A stretch of DNA of 64,000 nucleotides from an uncultured Christensenellaceae bacterium (lineage in GTDB: Bacteria; Bacillota; Clostridia; Christensenellales; Pumilibacteraceae), in assembly GCA_910587025.1 (NCBI GenBank), contig CAJUKR010000004.1, positions 1 to 64,000 of the forward strand, given 5' to 3'. Of the stretch, positions 42,479 through 51,904 are shown piece after piece. The notes beneath the pieces were generated by a model. That model was not told the origin of the DNA, searched no databases, and saw only the letters and a program-made list of their open reading frames with translations. Made by a program: the position numbers and the translations under genes. The number at the start of each line of letters is the position of its first letter. The stretch's first letter is position 1.

Positions 42479-43783
42479 TTAAAGCTTTCTGAAATCGGTA
42501 ATGCGCTTGCTCTTTCCCTCGCTGCGGGCTACGGTACCCGGCGAAACAAGAGTTATCTTTGCGCTGACGCTGAGTGCGGACGCCATATCCGCGCCGAGCT
42601 TTTTTCTTATCGCTTCCACGCCTTCGACATTATCTATGGAAATGCCGGGCGACAATTCCACGACTATTTCCATAGTATCGAGATTATTGACACGATCTAC
42701 GTTGATATGATAATGCGGCTCGATATTTTTGTTGCCGAGAAGCACGCTTTCTATCTGCGACGGGAACACATTGACGCCGCGGATAATAAGCATATCGTCG
42801 CTTCTTCCCGTGATCTTATTGAGTTTGACTGTCGTTCTTCCGCACGGGCACGGATCGTTATTCAGACTTGCGATGTCACGAGTGCGATAACGGAGCAACG
42901 GCATGCCCTCTTTATCGAGCGTCGTTATGACAAGTTCGCCCGATTGCTTATAGCCGAGCGGTTCGAACGTATCGACGTCGACTATCTCGGGGAAATAATG
43001 ATCGTCCTGGAAATGCATACCCGTCTTGTATTCGCAATCCGTCGCAACTCCGGGACCCGCAATCTCGCTCAGTCCGTAAATATCGCAAGCCCTGATCCCG
43101 AGACGGCGTTCGATGTCCGCGCGCATTTCCTCCGACCAGGCTTCCGCTCCGAAGCAACCGCCTTTGAGTTTGATGTCCACGCCCGGCTTCAATCCCATTT
43201 TTTCGATCTCTTCCGTAAGATAAATTATGTACGACGGAGTGCAACAAATGATATCCGCACCGAAATCGGTAAGCAACTGTATCTGTTTCTGAGTATTGCC
43301 CGCAGATGCCGGAACTACTACCGCGCCCAGTTTCTCGCCCGCGTAATGCATTCCGAGACCGCCTGTAAACAACCCGTAGCCGTACGAAACATGGACGATG
43401 CTTTCCTCGTCCGCGCCCGCCATAACAAGCGAACGCGCCGCGCATTCCGCCCATACGTCGATGTCTTTCTGCGTATACCCGGCAACTGTGAGTTTACCTG
43501 TAGTCGCACTCGACGCATGCAAACGTACGAGATCTCGCCGAGGCGCCGCCATCATGCCGAACGGATAAGCCGCGCGAAGGTCGGCTTTGGTCGTAAACGG
43601 CAATTTCGAAATGTCGTTTATCGTCTTTATGTCCGACGGCTTGAGCTTGATCGCGTCCATTTTTTCACGATACGGCTTCTGGTTTTCGTAAACGTATTTT
43701 ACCGTCTTGACAAGCCGTTCGGACTGAAGCACGAACTTCTGATCCGCGCTCATCGTTTCGAGTTCTTTCTGAAAATATTTCAT
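42479..43783 (-). CDS. Phenylacetate--CoA ligase family enzyme (second copy)
   Basis: A 434-residue adenylate-forming ligase. The P-loop-like HASSATTGKLTVAGYT (about 90-105), YGLSEIAGPG (about 236-245), the YRTRD motif (about 303-307) and the C-terminal GRSDDMLIIRGVNVFPSQIE (about 327-346) are as in PaaK. It activates an aryl acetate with ATP and CoA. HASSATTGK is a slight change from the HASSGTTGK norm. Its paralogue is three genes upstream in the same operon. Confidence 0.93.
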   Translation of the reverse strand: MKYFQKELETMSADQKFVLQSERLVKTVKYVYENQKPYREKMDAIKLKPSDIKTINDISKLPFTTKADLRAAYPFGMMAAPRRDLVRLHASSATTGKLTVAGYTQKDIDVWAECAARSLVMAGADEESIVHVSYGYGLFTGGLGMHYAGEKLGAVVVPASAGNTQKQIQLLTDFGADIICCTPSYIIYLTEEIEKMGLKPGVDIKLKGGCFGAEAWSEEMRADIERRLGIRACDIYGLSEIAGPGVATDCEYKTGMHFQDDHYFPEIVDVDTFEPLGYKQSGELVITTLDKEGMPLLRYRTRDIASLNNDPCPCGRTTVKLNKITGRSDDMLIIRGVNVFPSQIESVLLGNKNIEPHYHINVDRVNNLDTMEIVVELSPGISIDNVEGVEAIRKKLGADMASALSVSAKITLVSPGTVARSEGKSKRITDFRKL

Positions 43784-43808
43784 ATTCTCCCCTTTGATTT
43801 TCGGGCGT

Positions 43809-44381
43809 TTATTTGACTCTGTTATATCCTATGTCGAAAGCGTGCAGATTCAGTTCGCGGAACTTTTCGGGAACGCACGCCGAAACAGCCTGTTCCATAA
43901 CGTCGCGGTCGAAACCGAACAGACGGCACAGACAACCGAGCATAACTATATTCGTCGCTTTTCCGCTTCCTGCCGTTTCCGCCATTTCTTTTGCCGGAAC
44001 GAAATACGCGCGATTGACTTCCTGCAAAAGCGACGATTTCAGTCCCGAAGGATATTCTACCGCGCCCGTTATGCACGGCATAGGCAAGATCCGCTCGTCG
44101 TTGACAAGCAAAATGCCGTCCTTTTTGAGAAAATGCTTGACACGCGCCGCTTCGAGTACTTCGAATGCGATTATCATATCCGCACCGCCTTCCCAAATGA
44201 CGGGAGAATGTATCTTTTCGCCCATGCGGACATGCGTGGTCACGCTGCCGCCGCGCTGGCTCATTCCGTGAACTTCGCTGAGTTTACAGTCCATTCCCGC
44301 GAGCTGCGCGTATTTCCCGAGCACACGGCTGGTCAGAAGAGTTCCCTGTCCGCCTACTCCCGCAATAAGAATATTCATCAT
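43809..44381 (-). CDS. iorB: Indolepyruvate:ferredoxin oxidoreductase beta subunit
   Basis: A 190-residue gamma-type 2-oxoacid oxidoreductase subunit. It begins MMNILIAGVGGQGTLLTSRVL, the usual nucleotide-like loop, and includes EVHGMSQRGGSVTTHVR. It pairs with IorA to oxidise aryl pyruvates to aryl-acetyl-CoA with ferredoxin. It begins one base after the iorA stop. Confidence 0.95.
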   Translation of the reverse strand: MMNILIAGVGGQGTLLTSRVLGKYAQLAGMDCKLSEVHGMSQRGGSVTTHVRMGEKIHSPVIWEGGADMIIAFEVLEAARVKHFLKKDGILLVNDERILPMPCITGAVEYPSGLKSSLLQEVNRAYFVPAKEMAETAGSGKATNIVMLGCLCRLFGFDRDVMEQAVSACVPEKFRELNLHAFDIGYNRVK

Positions 44382-44382
44382 A

Positions 44383-46119
44383 TCAGCGTCCCTCCTTGTC
44401 GATCGTTATGCACCCGAACGGACAAACCTGCGCACAAAGTCCGCAACCCGTACACTGAGCGGGATCGATCGAAATACCGTTCGCGCCTTTGACTATAGCG
44501 GGACAGCCGAGTTTCATGCACTTGCCGCATTTTCTGCAACCGTTTACGACGGCTTTGGGCTTCGGCGACTTGTCGAGCAGAACGCACGGACGCTGAGCGA
44601 TGATGACGCTGACCTTATCCGACGCTATTCCTTTTTTGACCGCTTCTTCAACCGCGGCTATATCGTATGCGTCCACGACGCTTACGTCTTTTACTCCGCA
44701 TGCGCGGCAAAGATCGTCGAGCAACACCGCGGGCGCCGGCTCTCCTTTGAGATTCTTACCCGTAGCGGGATGTTGCTGATGCCCGGTCATACCCGTAGTG
44801 GAGTTGTCGAGAATTATAAGAGTAATACCGCTCTCGTTGTACACGGCGTTTATAAGTCCCGTTATCCCCGAATGAATAAAGGTCGAATCGCCTATTACCG
44901 CAACGTTATTGCTTACGCCTTTGGTCGCTTTTTTGAAACCGTGCGCCATGGTGACCGAACCGCCCATGCAAAGTACGGTATCGACCGCCGCAAGCGGAGG
45001 CTGCGCGCCGAGCGTATAACAACCGATGTCGCCGTTGACAGTCAGTTTGAGTTTATTAAGAACATAGAACACGCCGCGGTGAGGACAGCCCGCGCACATG
45101 ACCGGCGGACGGGGCGGAACTTTATCGGGGACGGGCACTGGCAGACGCTCGAATTTCTCGAGAATTTTAGATACCGAAATTTCGCCCTGAAGCGAGAAAA
45201 TATCCTTGCCCTTGCACTTTATACCCGCCGCCTTGAGCTGATCTTCGATAAACGGCTCGAGTTCTTCTATAACGAACAGTTGCGATACTTTCTGCGAAAA
45301 TGCCTGAATGGCTTTCAAAGGAAGCGGATGCACCGTACCGACCTTAAAGACGTTCGCGTCGGGAAGAGCTTCTTTGACATACTCGTAAACCACGCCCGAA
45401 CATACGACTCCGATCTTACTCTTGGTATACTCGGCACGGTTGATATCCAACGTGTTTACATACTCGGCAAGCTCGCTGTCGCGTTCTTCCACGAAACGGT
45501 GACGGACGATCGCATTCGCAGGCATCATCGCATACTTTGCAACCGATTTTTCATACGGGCGCAAAGGCACGTCCTCGCGCTCGCCCAGTTCGACAAGACT
45601 GCGGGAATGCGCCACTCTCGTAGTAAGACGGAGAAGAACGGGCGTATCGAACTTTTCGCTTATTTCATAAGCTATCTTTACAAAATCCTTGGCTTCCTGC
45701 GCGTCGCTCGGCTCGAGCATGGGAACGTGAGAACTGCGCGCGTAATAGCGGGAATCCTGTTCGTTTTGCGACGAGTGCATTCCGGGATCGTCCGCAACGA
45801 CGATAACGAGTCCGCCGTTGATTCCGGTATAAGCGGAAGTAAACAGAGGATCGGCGGCGACATTAAGCCCGACGTGTTTCATGCACGCCATAGCGCGCGC
45901 GCCGGCGACCGCCGCGCCGCAAGCGACTTCGACCGCGACTTTCTCGTTCGGAGCCCACTCCGCATAAACTCCGTCGAACGTGACGAAATTTTCCGCGATC
46001 TCGGTACTCGGCGTACCGGGATATGCGGACAATACGCGCACTCCGGCTTCGTATGCGCCGCGCGCGACCGCACGGTTGGTAAGCATCAATTCTTTTTTTG
46101 TATTCTGAGTCTCTTTCAT
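44383..46119 (-). CDS. iorA: Indolepyruvate:ferredoxin oxidoreductase alpha subunit
   Basis: A 578-residue catalytic subunit. The N-terminal pyrimidine-binding region starts LTNRAVARGAYEAGVRVLSA; the thiamine diphosphate motif lies in the C-terminal half (GDIGCYTLG near 370, then GDSTFIHSGITG near 410); two [4Fe-4S] clusters end the protein (CRKCGKCMKLGCP and CTGCGLCAQVCP). Oxygen sensitivity is expected. It lies between the two CoA ligases. Confidence 0.96.
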   Translation of the reverse strand: MKETQNTKKELMLTNRAVARGAYEAGVRVLSAYPGTPSTEIAENFVTFDGVYAEWAPNEKVAVEVACGAAVAGARAMACMKHVGLNVAADPLFTSAYTGINGGLVIVVADDPGMHSSQNEQDSRYYARSSHVPMLEPSDAQEAKDFVKIAYEISEKFDTPVLLRLTTRVAHSRSLVELGEREDVPLRPYEKSVAKYAMMPANAIVRHRFVEERDSELAEYVNTLDINRAEYTKSKIGVVCSGVVYEYVKEALPDANVFKVGTVHPLPLKAIQAFSQKVSQLFVIEELEPFIEDQLKAAGIKCKGKDIFSLQGEISVSKILEKFERLPVPVPDKVPPRPPVMCAGCPHRGVFYVLNKLKLTVNGDIGCYTLGAQPPLAAVDTVLCMGGSVTMAHGFKKATKGVSNNVAVIGDSTFIHSGITGLINAVYNESGITLIILDNSTTGMTGHQQHPATGKNLKGEPAPAVLLDDLCRACGVKDVSVVDAYDIAAVEEAVKKGIASDKVSVIIAQRPCVLLDKSPKPKAVVNGCRKCGKCMKLGCPAIVKGANGISIDPAQCTGCGLCAQVCPFGCITIDKEGR

Positions 46120-46123
46120 ATCT

Positions 46124-47422
46124 TTAATATTGTCTGAGGTCTACGACCCTTTTCGCTTTGCCTTCATAACGTTTAAGCGTCATATGTTCCACTATGCTGA
46201 GTTTAACGTCTATCTGAAGCACCGTCTTGAGCGCGTGTTTTATATCGCGGCTCAGTTTTTCGAGCCTGCCGTAATCGCCCACTATACCGTCGTCTACAAG
46301 TTCCACCCGCACCTCGAGCTTGTCCTTATAATCCTCGCGCGTGACGACGATCTCATAAGTCCCGCCTATCTCGGAGAACGAAAGCAATACCCCCTCGATC
46401 TGCGACGGGAATACGTTCACGCCCTTTATAATGAGCATATCGTCCGTTCTTCCCTTAAGTTTCGCCATACGCGCCGTAGTCCTTCCGCACTCGCACGGCG
46501 TATAGTCGACAGTAGTGACGTCCTTCGTACGATAACGTATCATCGGCATGGACTTTTTGGTCAAAGCCGTAAGCACAAGTTCGCCGTATTCGCCTTCCCC
46601 GAGAGGTTCGAAAGTGGAAGGATCAAGAATCTCGGGATAGAAATGATCCTCGTTGATATGCATGCCGCATTTTAATTCGCACTCGCCCGAAACACCCGGA
46701 CCGATCAGTTCGCTGAGTCCGTAATTGTCGGTGGGAAGCAAATGCAGTTTGCGCGCGATTTCCGAGTGCATCGCTTCCGAACTCGCCTCGCTTCCGAACA
46801 TACCGACGCGGAGTTTGAAATCCTCCGCCTTATATCCGAGACGCTCCATTTCCTCGGCGATATGCAGTGCATAAGAAGGGGTGGCGACGAGAGCGGTCGA
46901 TTGCAGATCTTTCATAAGCATGATCTGACGTTCCGTATTTCCCGTAGACGCGGGAATGACCGCCGCGCCTATTCGCTCCCAGCCCTGATGAAGACCGAGC
47001 GCGCCCGTAAACAAGCCGTAACCGAAGCATATCTGGACTATATCGTCGCTTCGTCCGCCCGCCGCGGCGACCAGTCGCGCCATGCACTCCGTCCATACTT
47101 CCATATCTTCGGCGGTGTATGCGACCACAGTCGGTTTGCCGCTCGTACCGCTCGACGCGTGTATACGCGAAATTTCGGACAGCGGAACGGACAACAGTCC
47201 GTATGGATAATTATCTCGCAGATCGGTTTTCGTTACGAACGGAAGTTTCTCAATATCCTTAAGAGTATGTATATGCGAGGGCTTCACGCCCGCTTCGTCG
47301 TATTTTTTCTTATAAAACGGCACGTTATCGTAAGCGTAAGCGACAATTGCTTTGAGCCGTTCGAGCTGAAGTTCGCGCATTTCTTTACGCGACATTGTTT
47401 CGATCTTTTTATCGTAAATCAT
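46124..47422 (-). CDS. Phenylacetate--CoA ligase family enzyme (first copy)
   Basis: A 432-residue PaaK-type ligase with HASSGTSGKPTVVAYT (about 90-105), NYGLSELIGPGVSG (about 235-248) and LKGRTDDMLIIKGVNVFPSQ (about 326-345). About half its residues match the second copy, so they are old paralogues. Running in reverse, such ligases can recover ATP from aryl-acetyl-CoA made by IorAB. It starts 24 bases after the thioesterase. Confidence 0.93.
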   Translation of the reverse strand: MIYDKKIETMSRKEMRELQLERLKAIVAYAYDNVPFYKKKYDEAGVKPSHIHTLKDIEKLPFVTKTDLRDNYPYGLLSVPLSEISRIHASSGTSGKPTVVAYTAEDMEVWTECMARLVAAAGGRSDDIVQICFGYGLFTGALGLHQGWERIGAAVIPASTGNTERQIMLMKDLQSTALVATPSYALHIAEEMERLGYKAEDFKLRVGMFGSEASSEAMHSEIARKLHLLPTDNYGLSELIGPGVSGECELKCGMHINEDHFYPEILDPSTFEPLGEGEYGELVLTALTKKSMPMIRYRTKDVTTVDYTPCECGRTTARMAKLKGRTDDMLIIKGVNVFPSQIEGVLLSFSEIGGTYEIVVTREDYKDKLEVRVELVDDGIVGDYGRLEKLSRDIKHALKTVLQIDVKLSIVEHMTLKRYEGKAKRVVDLRQY

Positions 47423-47446
47423 CTGTTGCCCCTTAGGTCACACCCG

Positions 47447-47875
47447 TCAATCCTTGAATTTCGCAAAAACTTCGTCGCGGTCGGTATCCTTGACAAAACC
47501 GTTGAAGCGACAAACGCAAACGGTCTTTCCTTCGGCATCTGCGACCGTAACGTCGCTGACCGTATTATGTCCGTGCCGTACCGTTTCGACGGCGGTAGCC
47601 GTTATTACGTCGGTATACGCCGCAGCGACATAAGAAATATTGCCGCATTGCGTAACAGTGATCGGGTGGAGAAAGTTTCCGAGTACGGCGAACGCGAAAT
47701 CGGCAATCGTATAAAGCATACCGCCCTGCACGCACCCGGTTGCATTCAGGTGCATAGGTCGAATACGCGCGCTGACTACGGCGCGCTCGGCATTCACTTC
47801 GACGATCTTTATATCCGCGGTCTCGACAAACTTGTCCGCGGTAAAAAATTTCCGCATAAGCTCTTCGTCACTCAT
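47447..47875 (-). CDS. Hotdog-fold thioesterase, PaaI-like
   Basis: A 142-residue hotdog protein with LNATGCVQGGMLYTIADFAFAV (about 43-64), the family active-site helix. It probably hydrolyses aryl-acetyl-CoA or related esters, consistent with leading the IorAB/ligase operon. The ATG is six bases from a perfect -10 box and lacks a ribosome site, so the operon message appears leaderless. Confidence 0.9.
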   Translation of the reverse strand: MSDEELMRKFFTADKFVETADIKIVEVNAERAVVSARIRPMHLNATGCVQGGMLYTIADFAFAVLGNFLHPITVTQCGNISYVAAAYTDVITATAVETVRHGHNTVSDVTVADAEGKTVCVCRFNGFVKDTDRDEVFAKFKD

Positions 47876-47881
47876 ACGAAT

Positions 47882-47910
47882 ATTATATCATACCGAATTG
47901 CAATAGTCAA
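47882..47910 (-). promoter_or_regulatory. Promoter of the aryl-oxoacid operon, predicted leaderless
   Basis: TTGACT (47905-47910) and TATAAT (47882-47887) are 17 bases apart. The thioesterase ATG begins at 47875, at the expected transcription start. Confidence 0.85.
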
Positions 47911-48126
47911 TGTAAATGCAAAAAACGAATTGTGAAATTTAGTAACAAATATAAAACGGTCTTACGTTTGCGTACTTTTTACGGCGAGGATAAAACTCGT
48001 ACCGACGACTGCCGAAAAAGATGAAACGGTATATTGCGCAAATCACAAAAAACCCGACCACAAAACAAAAGATTCGATAAACAAAACAATCGATTAGCAA
48101 GCGGAAAATAAATAAAAATCACGCGC

Positions 48127-48155
48127 TTGACTTGAAACGCGATTTAATTTATAAT
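48127..48155 (+). promoter_or_regulatory. Promoter of the CPBP protease gene, predicted leaderless
   Basis: TTGACT (48127-48132) and TATAAT (48150-48155) are 17 bases apart; the ATG at 48163 is seven bases past the -10. The 215 bases between here and the divergent promoter hold no other feature I can support. Confidence 0.82.
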
Positions 48156-48162
48156 TAACTTA

Positions 48163-48969
48163 ATGAGCGGAAAGAGTAAAAAAATACTGCCGATCGCCGC
48201 GCTCACGGCGTGCGTTGCGGCTGTCGCAATCATAATCGTCGCCGAAGTGCTTAAAGCTACCGTTTTCGGCGGCATTATGCCGGTTATCGGAAACCTGATC
48301 GCGGGATCGCTCGAACGCCTGTTTCTTGCAGCGGCTTGCGTATTCCTGATGATCATGTACGGTTTCGTCTCGACGCTCCGCCCGAAACTCGGCAAAGGGC
48401 TTTTGCCCGTGCTCGCGGGGTTCGCCGTCGCGCTCGCGAATTTTCCGTTTTTTACTCTTATAAGCGGCGAGCTCGAAATAACCGAAAGCGGCGGCGCGGT
48501 AACATTGTTTGTCTTTCACTGTCTGTGTGTGGGACTATTCGAAGAAACGGCGTTCCGCGGATTCGTATTCCCGCTCGTTCTCGGCAAGCTGTCGGACAGA
48601 AAACACGGAGCGGCATTGTCGGTGATCGTAAGCAGCGGTATTTTCGCACTCGTACACCTTTTGAATTTGTTTTCGGGCGCGTCCGTAGGTGCGACGATAA
48701 TGCAGGTCGGGTACACTTTTCTCATCGGCTGTATGTGTAACGTTATACTAATCGCAACCGAATCGCTGCTGTTTCCCGTTCTGATTCATGCGGCGTTCGA
48801 TATAGGCGGCACGATAGTGTCGCTCGGGGTCGCAACGGGAAGCAACTGGAATACGCCGTCGATCGTGATCATGGCTGTGATCGGCACGCTTGTCGGAATA
48901 TACCTGATACTGCGATTCTTCACGCACGAACGAGAAGCCCTCGAACTGATCGAAAAACAAAAAGAATAA
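48163..48969 (+). CDS. CPBP-family intramembrane glutamic protease
   Basis: A 268-residue, eight-helix membrane protein. The catalytic EETAFRG motif is at about residues 126-132, followed by FALVHLLN (about 165-172) and HAAFDIGG (about 208-215), which supply the His and Asp residues. CPBP proteins process prenylated or peptide substrates and some confer bacteriocin immunity; no bacteriocin gene is nearby. Confidence 0.9.
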   Translation: MSGKSKKILPIAALTACVAAVAIIIVAEVLKATVFGGIMPVIGNLIAGSLERLFLAAACVFLMIMYGFVSTLRPKLGKGLLPVLAGFAVALANFPFFTLISGELEITESGGAVTLFVFHCLCVGLFEETAFRGFVFPLVLGKLSDRKHGAALSVIVSSGIFALVHLLNLFSGASVGATIMQVGYTFLIGCMCNVILIATESLLFPVLIHAAFDIGGTIVSLGVATGSNWNTPSIVIMAVIGTLVGIYLILRFFTHEREALELIEKQKE

Positions 48970-48983
48970 TCGACGAAAAAAGC

Positions 48984-49015
48984 AAACTGCGACAGACGAT
49001 CGTCTGTCGCAGTTT
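48984..49015. terminator. Bidirectional terminator
   Basis: A 16-base-pair perfect palindrome (AAACTGCGACAGACGA and complement) followed by TTTT, between convergent genes. Confidence 0.88.
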
Positions 49016-49027
49016 TACTGTTACGTA

Positions 49028-49342
49028 TTATTCGTTTTTCGGCTGTACAAGATATCGTCTCGCAAACCCTTCTTCGTCAGTATCGTTGAATAAACTCCAG
49101 TCCGTATGCGTTAGCAAATGATTGCGGATTGTACTGCGACCGTACATGTTATTACCTTTCGTATTTTTACTGTCGGAATAATACTCGGACTCGCCCAAAT
49201 CATCGGCAAGGTACAATGTCATGACAACATTTTCATTTCCGTCGATATTCGCAAGCGTCAATGATGCGACCGTCCAATCTTTGCTGTCCAACTTCACGAC
49301 CAAACCGTCGTTCGCGCTGCCCACCTTCGTATTATCGATTGA
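49028..49342 (-). pseudogene. Truncated remnant of a surface or Gram-positive repeat protein
   Basis: The frame directly follows the TAA of the thioesterase gene, in the same frame, without a start codon or ribosome site, and reads SIDNTKVGSANDGLVVKLDS, then GNNMYGRSTIRNHLLTHTDW and ends YLVQPKNE. The middle resembles the C-terminal lectin-like segment of large secreted proteins. It appears to be a tail joined here by deletion. Confidence 0.55.
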
Positions 49343-50077
49343 TTATACGAATGTAAACAGCGTATCGAACACTCGCGTTCCGTCTGTTTTGAATGCCGAA
49401 ACGTAATACTTATTTTCGCCTGCCGAAGCGCGGTAAAGTTTCAGTTCGTCGCCCTCGTAACTCTGCGCTTTGAAAGCAATCTCAAACGAAGTCATACGTT
49501 TTTCGTCAAGCTCCGACGAACAGAACGCATCGCAAGCAAGACGCACATAAGCGGTATTATTCATATGTACGTTCATATCGAGATCGCTGACTTTGACGGT
49601 ATATCCGTACGCGAAATCGGTGTCATCGAACTCGGGAGAAAAGCGCGTATACTCGCCTGCCGCACGTCCTTCGCGATGAACGAGCGACAGCGGATAACCG
49701 GTCTGAAGCGGACGGCGCGGTCTGCCCGTCGCGTTATCGAGCAAAACCCATTCGCTCGACAGTCTCGCAAGCGGTTTTCCGCCCGTCGTCATAACGGCTT
49801 CGCGTTCCATACGCACAGCGCCCGGTGCAAGCGGATAAGTATCGACTTCGACGACATCGTGCCACTTCGCCGTATCGTCCATATCCACGCGGATATGCGA
49901 TATTATCCAGTAAGCTCCGTACTTCTCGTATACCGTGTTCGCATCCACTTGCAGTTCGAGCGCATGAAAATCCACCGCATCGTGGAAGTGACGCAAGAGC
50001 GCGCACAGCGTATAGCGTTTTGCATAATCTACGTCCGAACCGTTGATTATATAAGATTTTTTAAGCGAATTGTTCAC
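49343..50077 (-). CDS. Acyl-ACP thioesterase
   Basis: A 244-residue double-hotdog thioesterase of the FatA/FatB type. The first hotdog (1-125) contains VWIISHIRVDMD-like strand YWIISHIRVDMD; the second begins near 150 and carries the catalytic DLDMNVHMNNTAYV (about 165-178). It releases fatty acids from acyl carrier protein. It overlaps the upstream gene by four bases (ATGA). Confidence 0.92.
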   Translation of the reverse strand: MNNSLKKSYIINGSDVDYAKRYTLCALLRHFHDAVDFHALELQVDANTVYEKYGAYWIISHIRVDMDDTAKWHDVVEVDTYPLAPGAVRMEREAVMTTGGKPLARLSSEWVLLDNATGRPRRPLQTGYPLSLVHREGRAAGEYTRFSPEFDDTDFAYGYTVKVSDLDMNVHMNNTAYVRLACDAFCSSELDEKRMTSFEIAFKAQSYEGDELKLYRASAGENKYYVSAFKTDGTRVFDTLFTFV

Positions 50078-50523
50078 GGAAGGATTCCTCCGACCTCAAG
50101 CCCGTAAAGTACGACGAAGGCAACCGCCATCGCCGCGGTAAGGATCATCACGACCAAAGCTTTCGGTTTACGCGAATACAAAAAAGTATAAGCGAATTCG
50201 GCAATGAATGCGACGATCCAAAGCATAGCGACTTTATCGTAAATATCGCCGCCGAGCGCAAAGCCGATTACCGCCATTACTACGATCAGCGTTATGCATG
50301 CGCAAAGCGCGATCAGACCGCCCCACTGCGCAAAAAATTTCTTCACGGGATTGACTTTGCCCTTATCCCGTACGGACTGTTCCCGTTCGTCATCCGACGT
50401 TTCGGGCTGCGACTCGACAGCTTCGATCTGCGACTCGCCCGTATGTTCGGATTCAAGCGCGGTATCGTCCGCATACGCGGTCTCTTCCCGCTTGATTTCT
50501 TCGTTCTCGTCTTTTTCTTTCAT
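50074..50523 (-). CDS. Membrane protein with long acidic N-terminus
   Basis: A 149-residue protein: residues 1-55 are strongly acidic (Glu/Asp/Ser) and probably disordered, followed by three membrane helices (about 66-92, 97-115, 120-146). Function unknown. It sits between the TrpB-like gene and the thioesterase and ends overlapping the latter, so it is probably on the T-box transcript. Confidence 0.65.
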   Translation of the reverse strand: MKEKDENEEIKREETAYADDTALESEHTGESQIEAVESQPETSDDEREQSVRDKGKVNPVKKFFAQWGGLIALCACITLIVVMAVIGFALGGDIYDKVAMLWIVAFIAEFAYTFLYSRKPKALVVMILTAAMAVAFVVLYGLEVGGILP

Positions 50524-50547
50524 AGCTTATATTCCCGACCGAACGAA

Positions 50548-51897
50548 TTATTTTATGTTTATTTCCGCGTCTGTCGGAATATAGTCCGACATTCTGCCGC
50601 CGAGGAATTCGTCGTACGCTTTCATATCGAAGTAACCCGTACCCGTCAGACCGAATACGATAATTTTCTTCTCGCCCTTGGCTTTGCACTCGAGAGCCGC
50701 GTCGATAGCACCTTTGATTGCGTGCGAAGATTCGGGAGCCGGCAAAGTACCCTCGATGCGGGCGAACTTAATCGCCGCGTCGAAAACTTCGGTCTGCGTA
50801 TACGATTTTGCCTCCATATATTTGTCGTCGTAAAGTTTGGACAAAACAGGGCTCATACCGTGATAACGCAGTCCGCCGGCATGGTTTGCGCTCGGGATAA
50901 AGTCGCAACCGAGCGTATACATTTTCGCAAGCGGCGTAGTCTTTGCGGTATCGCAGAAGTCGTAACGGTACTGTCCGCGGGTAAACGACGGGCATGACGC
51001 GGGCTCTACCGCTATTATGCGAACGTCCGATTTGCCCTCGAGCTTTTCCGCCATAAACGGCGAGATCAGACCGCCGAGATTCGATCCGCCGCCCGCGCAA
51101 CCGACGATTATGTCGGGTTTTACTCCGAGCTTGTCGAGCGCGGCTTTGGTTTCGAGTCCGATCACCGACTGATGCAAAAGTACCTGATCGAGCACGGAGC
51201 CGAGAACGTATCTCGTATTATGCTCGGGGTCGCAAAGAGCGGCTTCGACGGCTTCGGAGATCGCGCAACCGAGCGATCCGTTCGTGCCGGGATGTTCGGC
51301 AAGTATCTTTCTTCCCGCGTTTGTAGTATCCGACGGCGAAGCGACGACCTGCGCGCCGTAGACGTTCATCACGTTGCGGCGAAAAGGTTTCTGCTCATAC
51401 GACACTTTGACCATATATACCTTGACGGGCATATCGAACGCCGCACCCGCCATGGCGAGCGCCGTGCCCCACTGTCCCGCGCCGGTTTCGGTAGTCACCG
51501 CCTTAAGTCCCTGCTCCTTGGCATAATATATCTGCGCAGCAGCCGAATTGAGTTTGTGCGAACCGGACGTATTGTTACCCTCGAATTTATAGTAAATTTC
51601 CGCGGGCGTGTCGAGCGCCTTTTCCAGTCCGTATGCGCGTACGAGCGGACTCGGACGGTACAGCTTATAAAAATCGAGTATGGGCTTGGGAATATCGATG
51701 TACTTGTCAGTCACGTTAAGTTCCTGATCGACGAGCTTATCGCAGAAAACGGGCGTAAGATCCTCTTTCGTGCACGGTTTCATTGTTGCGGGATTGAGCA
51801 ACGGTTCCGGCTTATTCTTCATAAAACCTTTTATATTGAGCCATGCTTTCGGCATCTCGCTTTCGTGAAGGTAGGTTTTGTAAGGGATTTCCGACAT
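50548..51897 (-). CDS. TrpB2-type tryptophan synthase beta-like enzyme
   Basis: A 449-residue PLP enzyme of the TrpB2 type, which is longer than TrpB1 and lacks the alpha-subunit contact region. The PLP lysine is in NTSGSHKLNSA (about 109-119), ETGAGQWG is near 137-144, and the phosphate loop GCAGGGSNLGG is near 265-275. It condenses indole with serine; no trpA is near. The Trp T-box upstream strongly supports the tryptophan role. AGGAGG precedes the ATG. Confidence 0.94.
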   Translation of the reverse strand: MSEIPYKTYLHESEMPKAWLNIKGFMKNKPEPLLNPATMKPCTKEDLTPVFCDKLVDQELNVTDKYIDIPKPILDFYKLYRPSPLVRAYGLEKALDTPAEIYYKFEGNNTSGSHKLNSAAAQIYYAKEQGLKAVTTETGAGQWGTALAMAGAAFDMPVKVYMVKVSYEQKPFRRNVMNVYGAQVVASPSDTTNAGRKILAEHPGTNGSLGCAISEAVEAALCDPEHNTRYVLGSVLDQVLLHQSVIGLETKAALDKLGVKPDIIVGCAGGGSNLGGLISPFMAEKLEGKSDVRIIAVEPASCPSFTRGQYRYDFCDTAKTTPLAKMYTLGCDFIPSANHAGGLRYHGMSPVLSKLYDDKYMEAKSYTQTEVFDAAIKFARIEGTLPAPESSHAIKGAIDAALECKAKGEKKIIVFGLTGTGYFDMKAYDEFLGGRMSDYIPTDAEINIK

Positions 51898-51904
51898 ATT
51901 TGTA

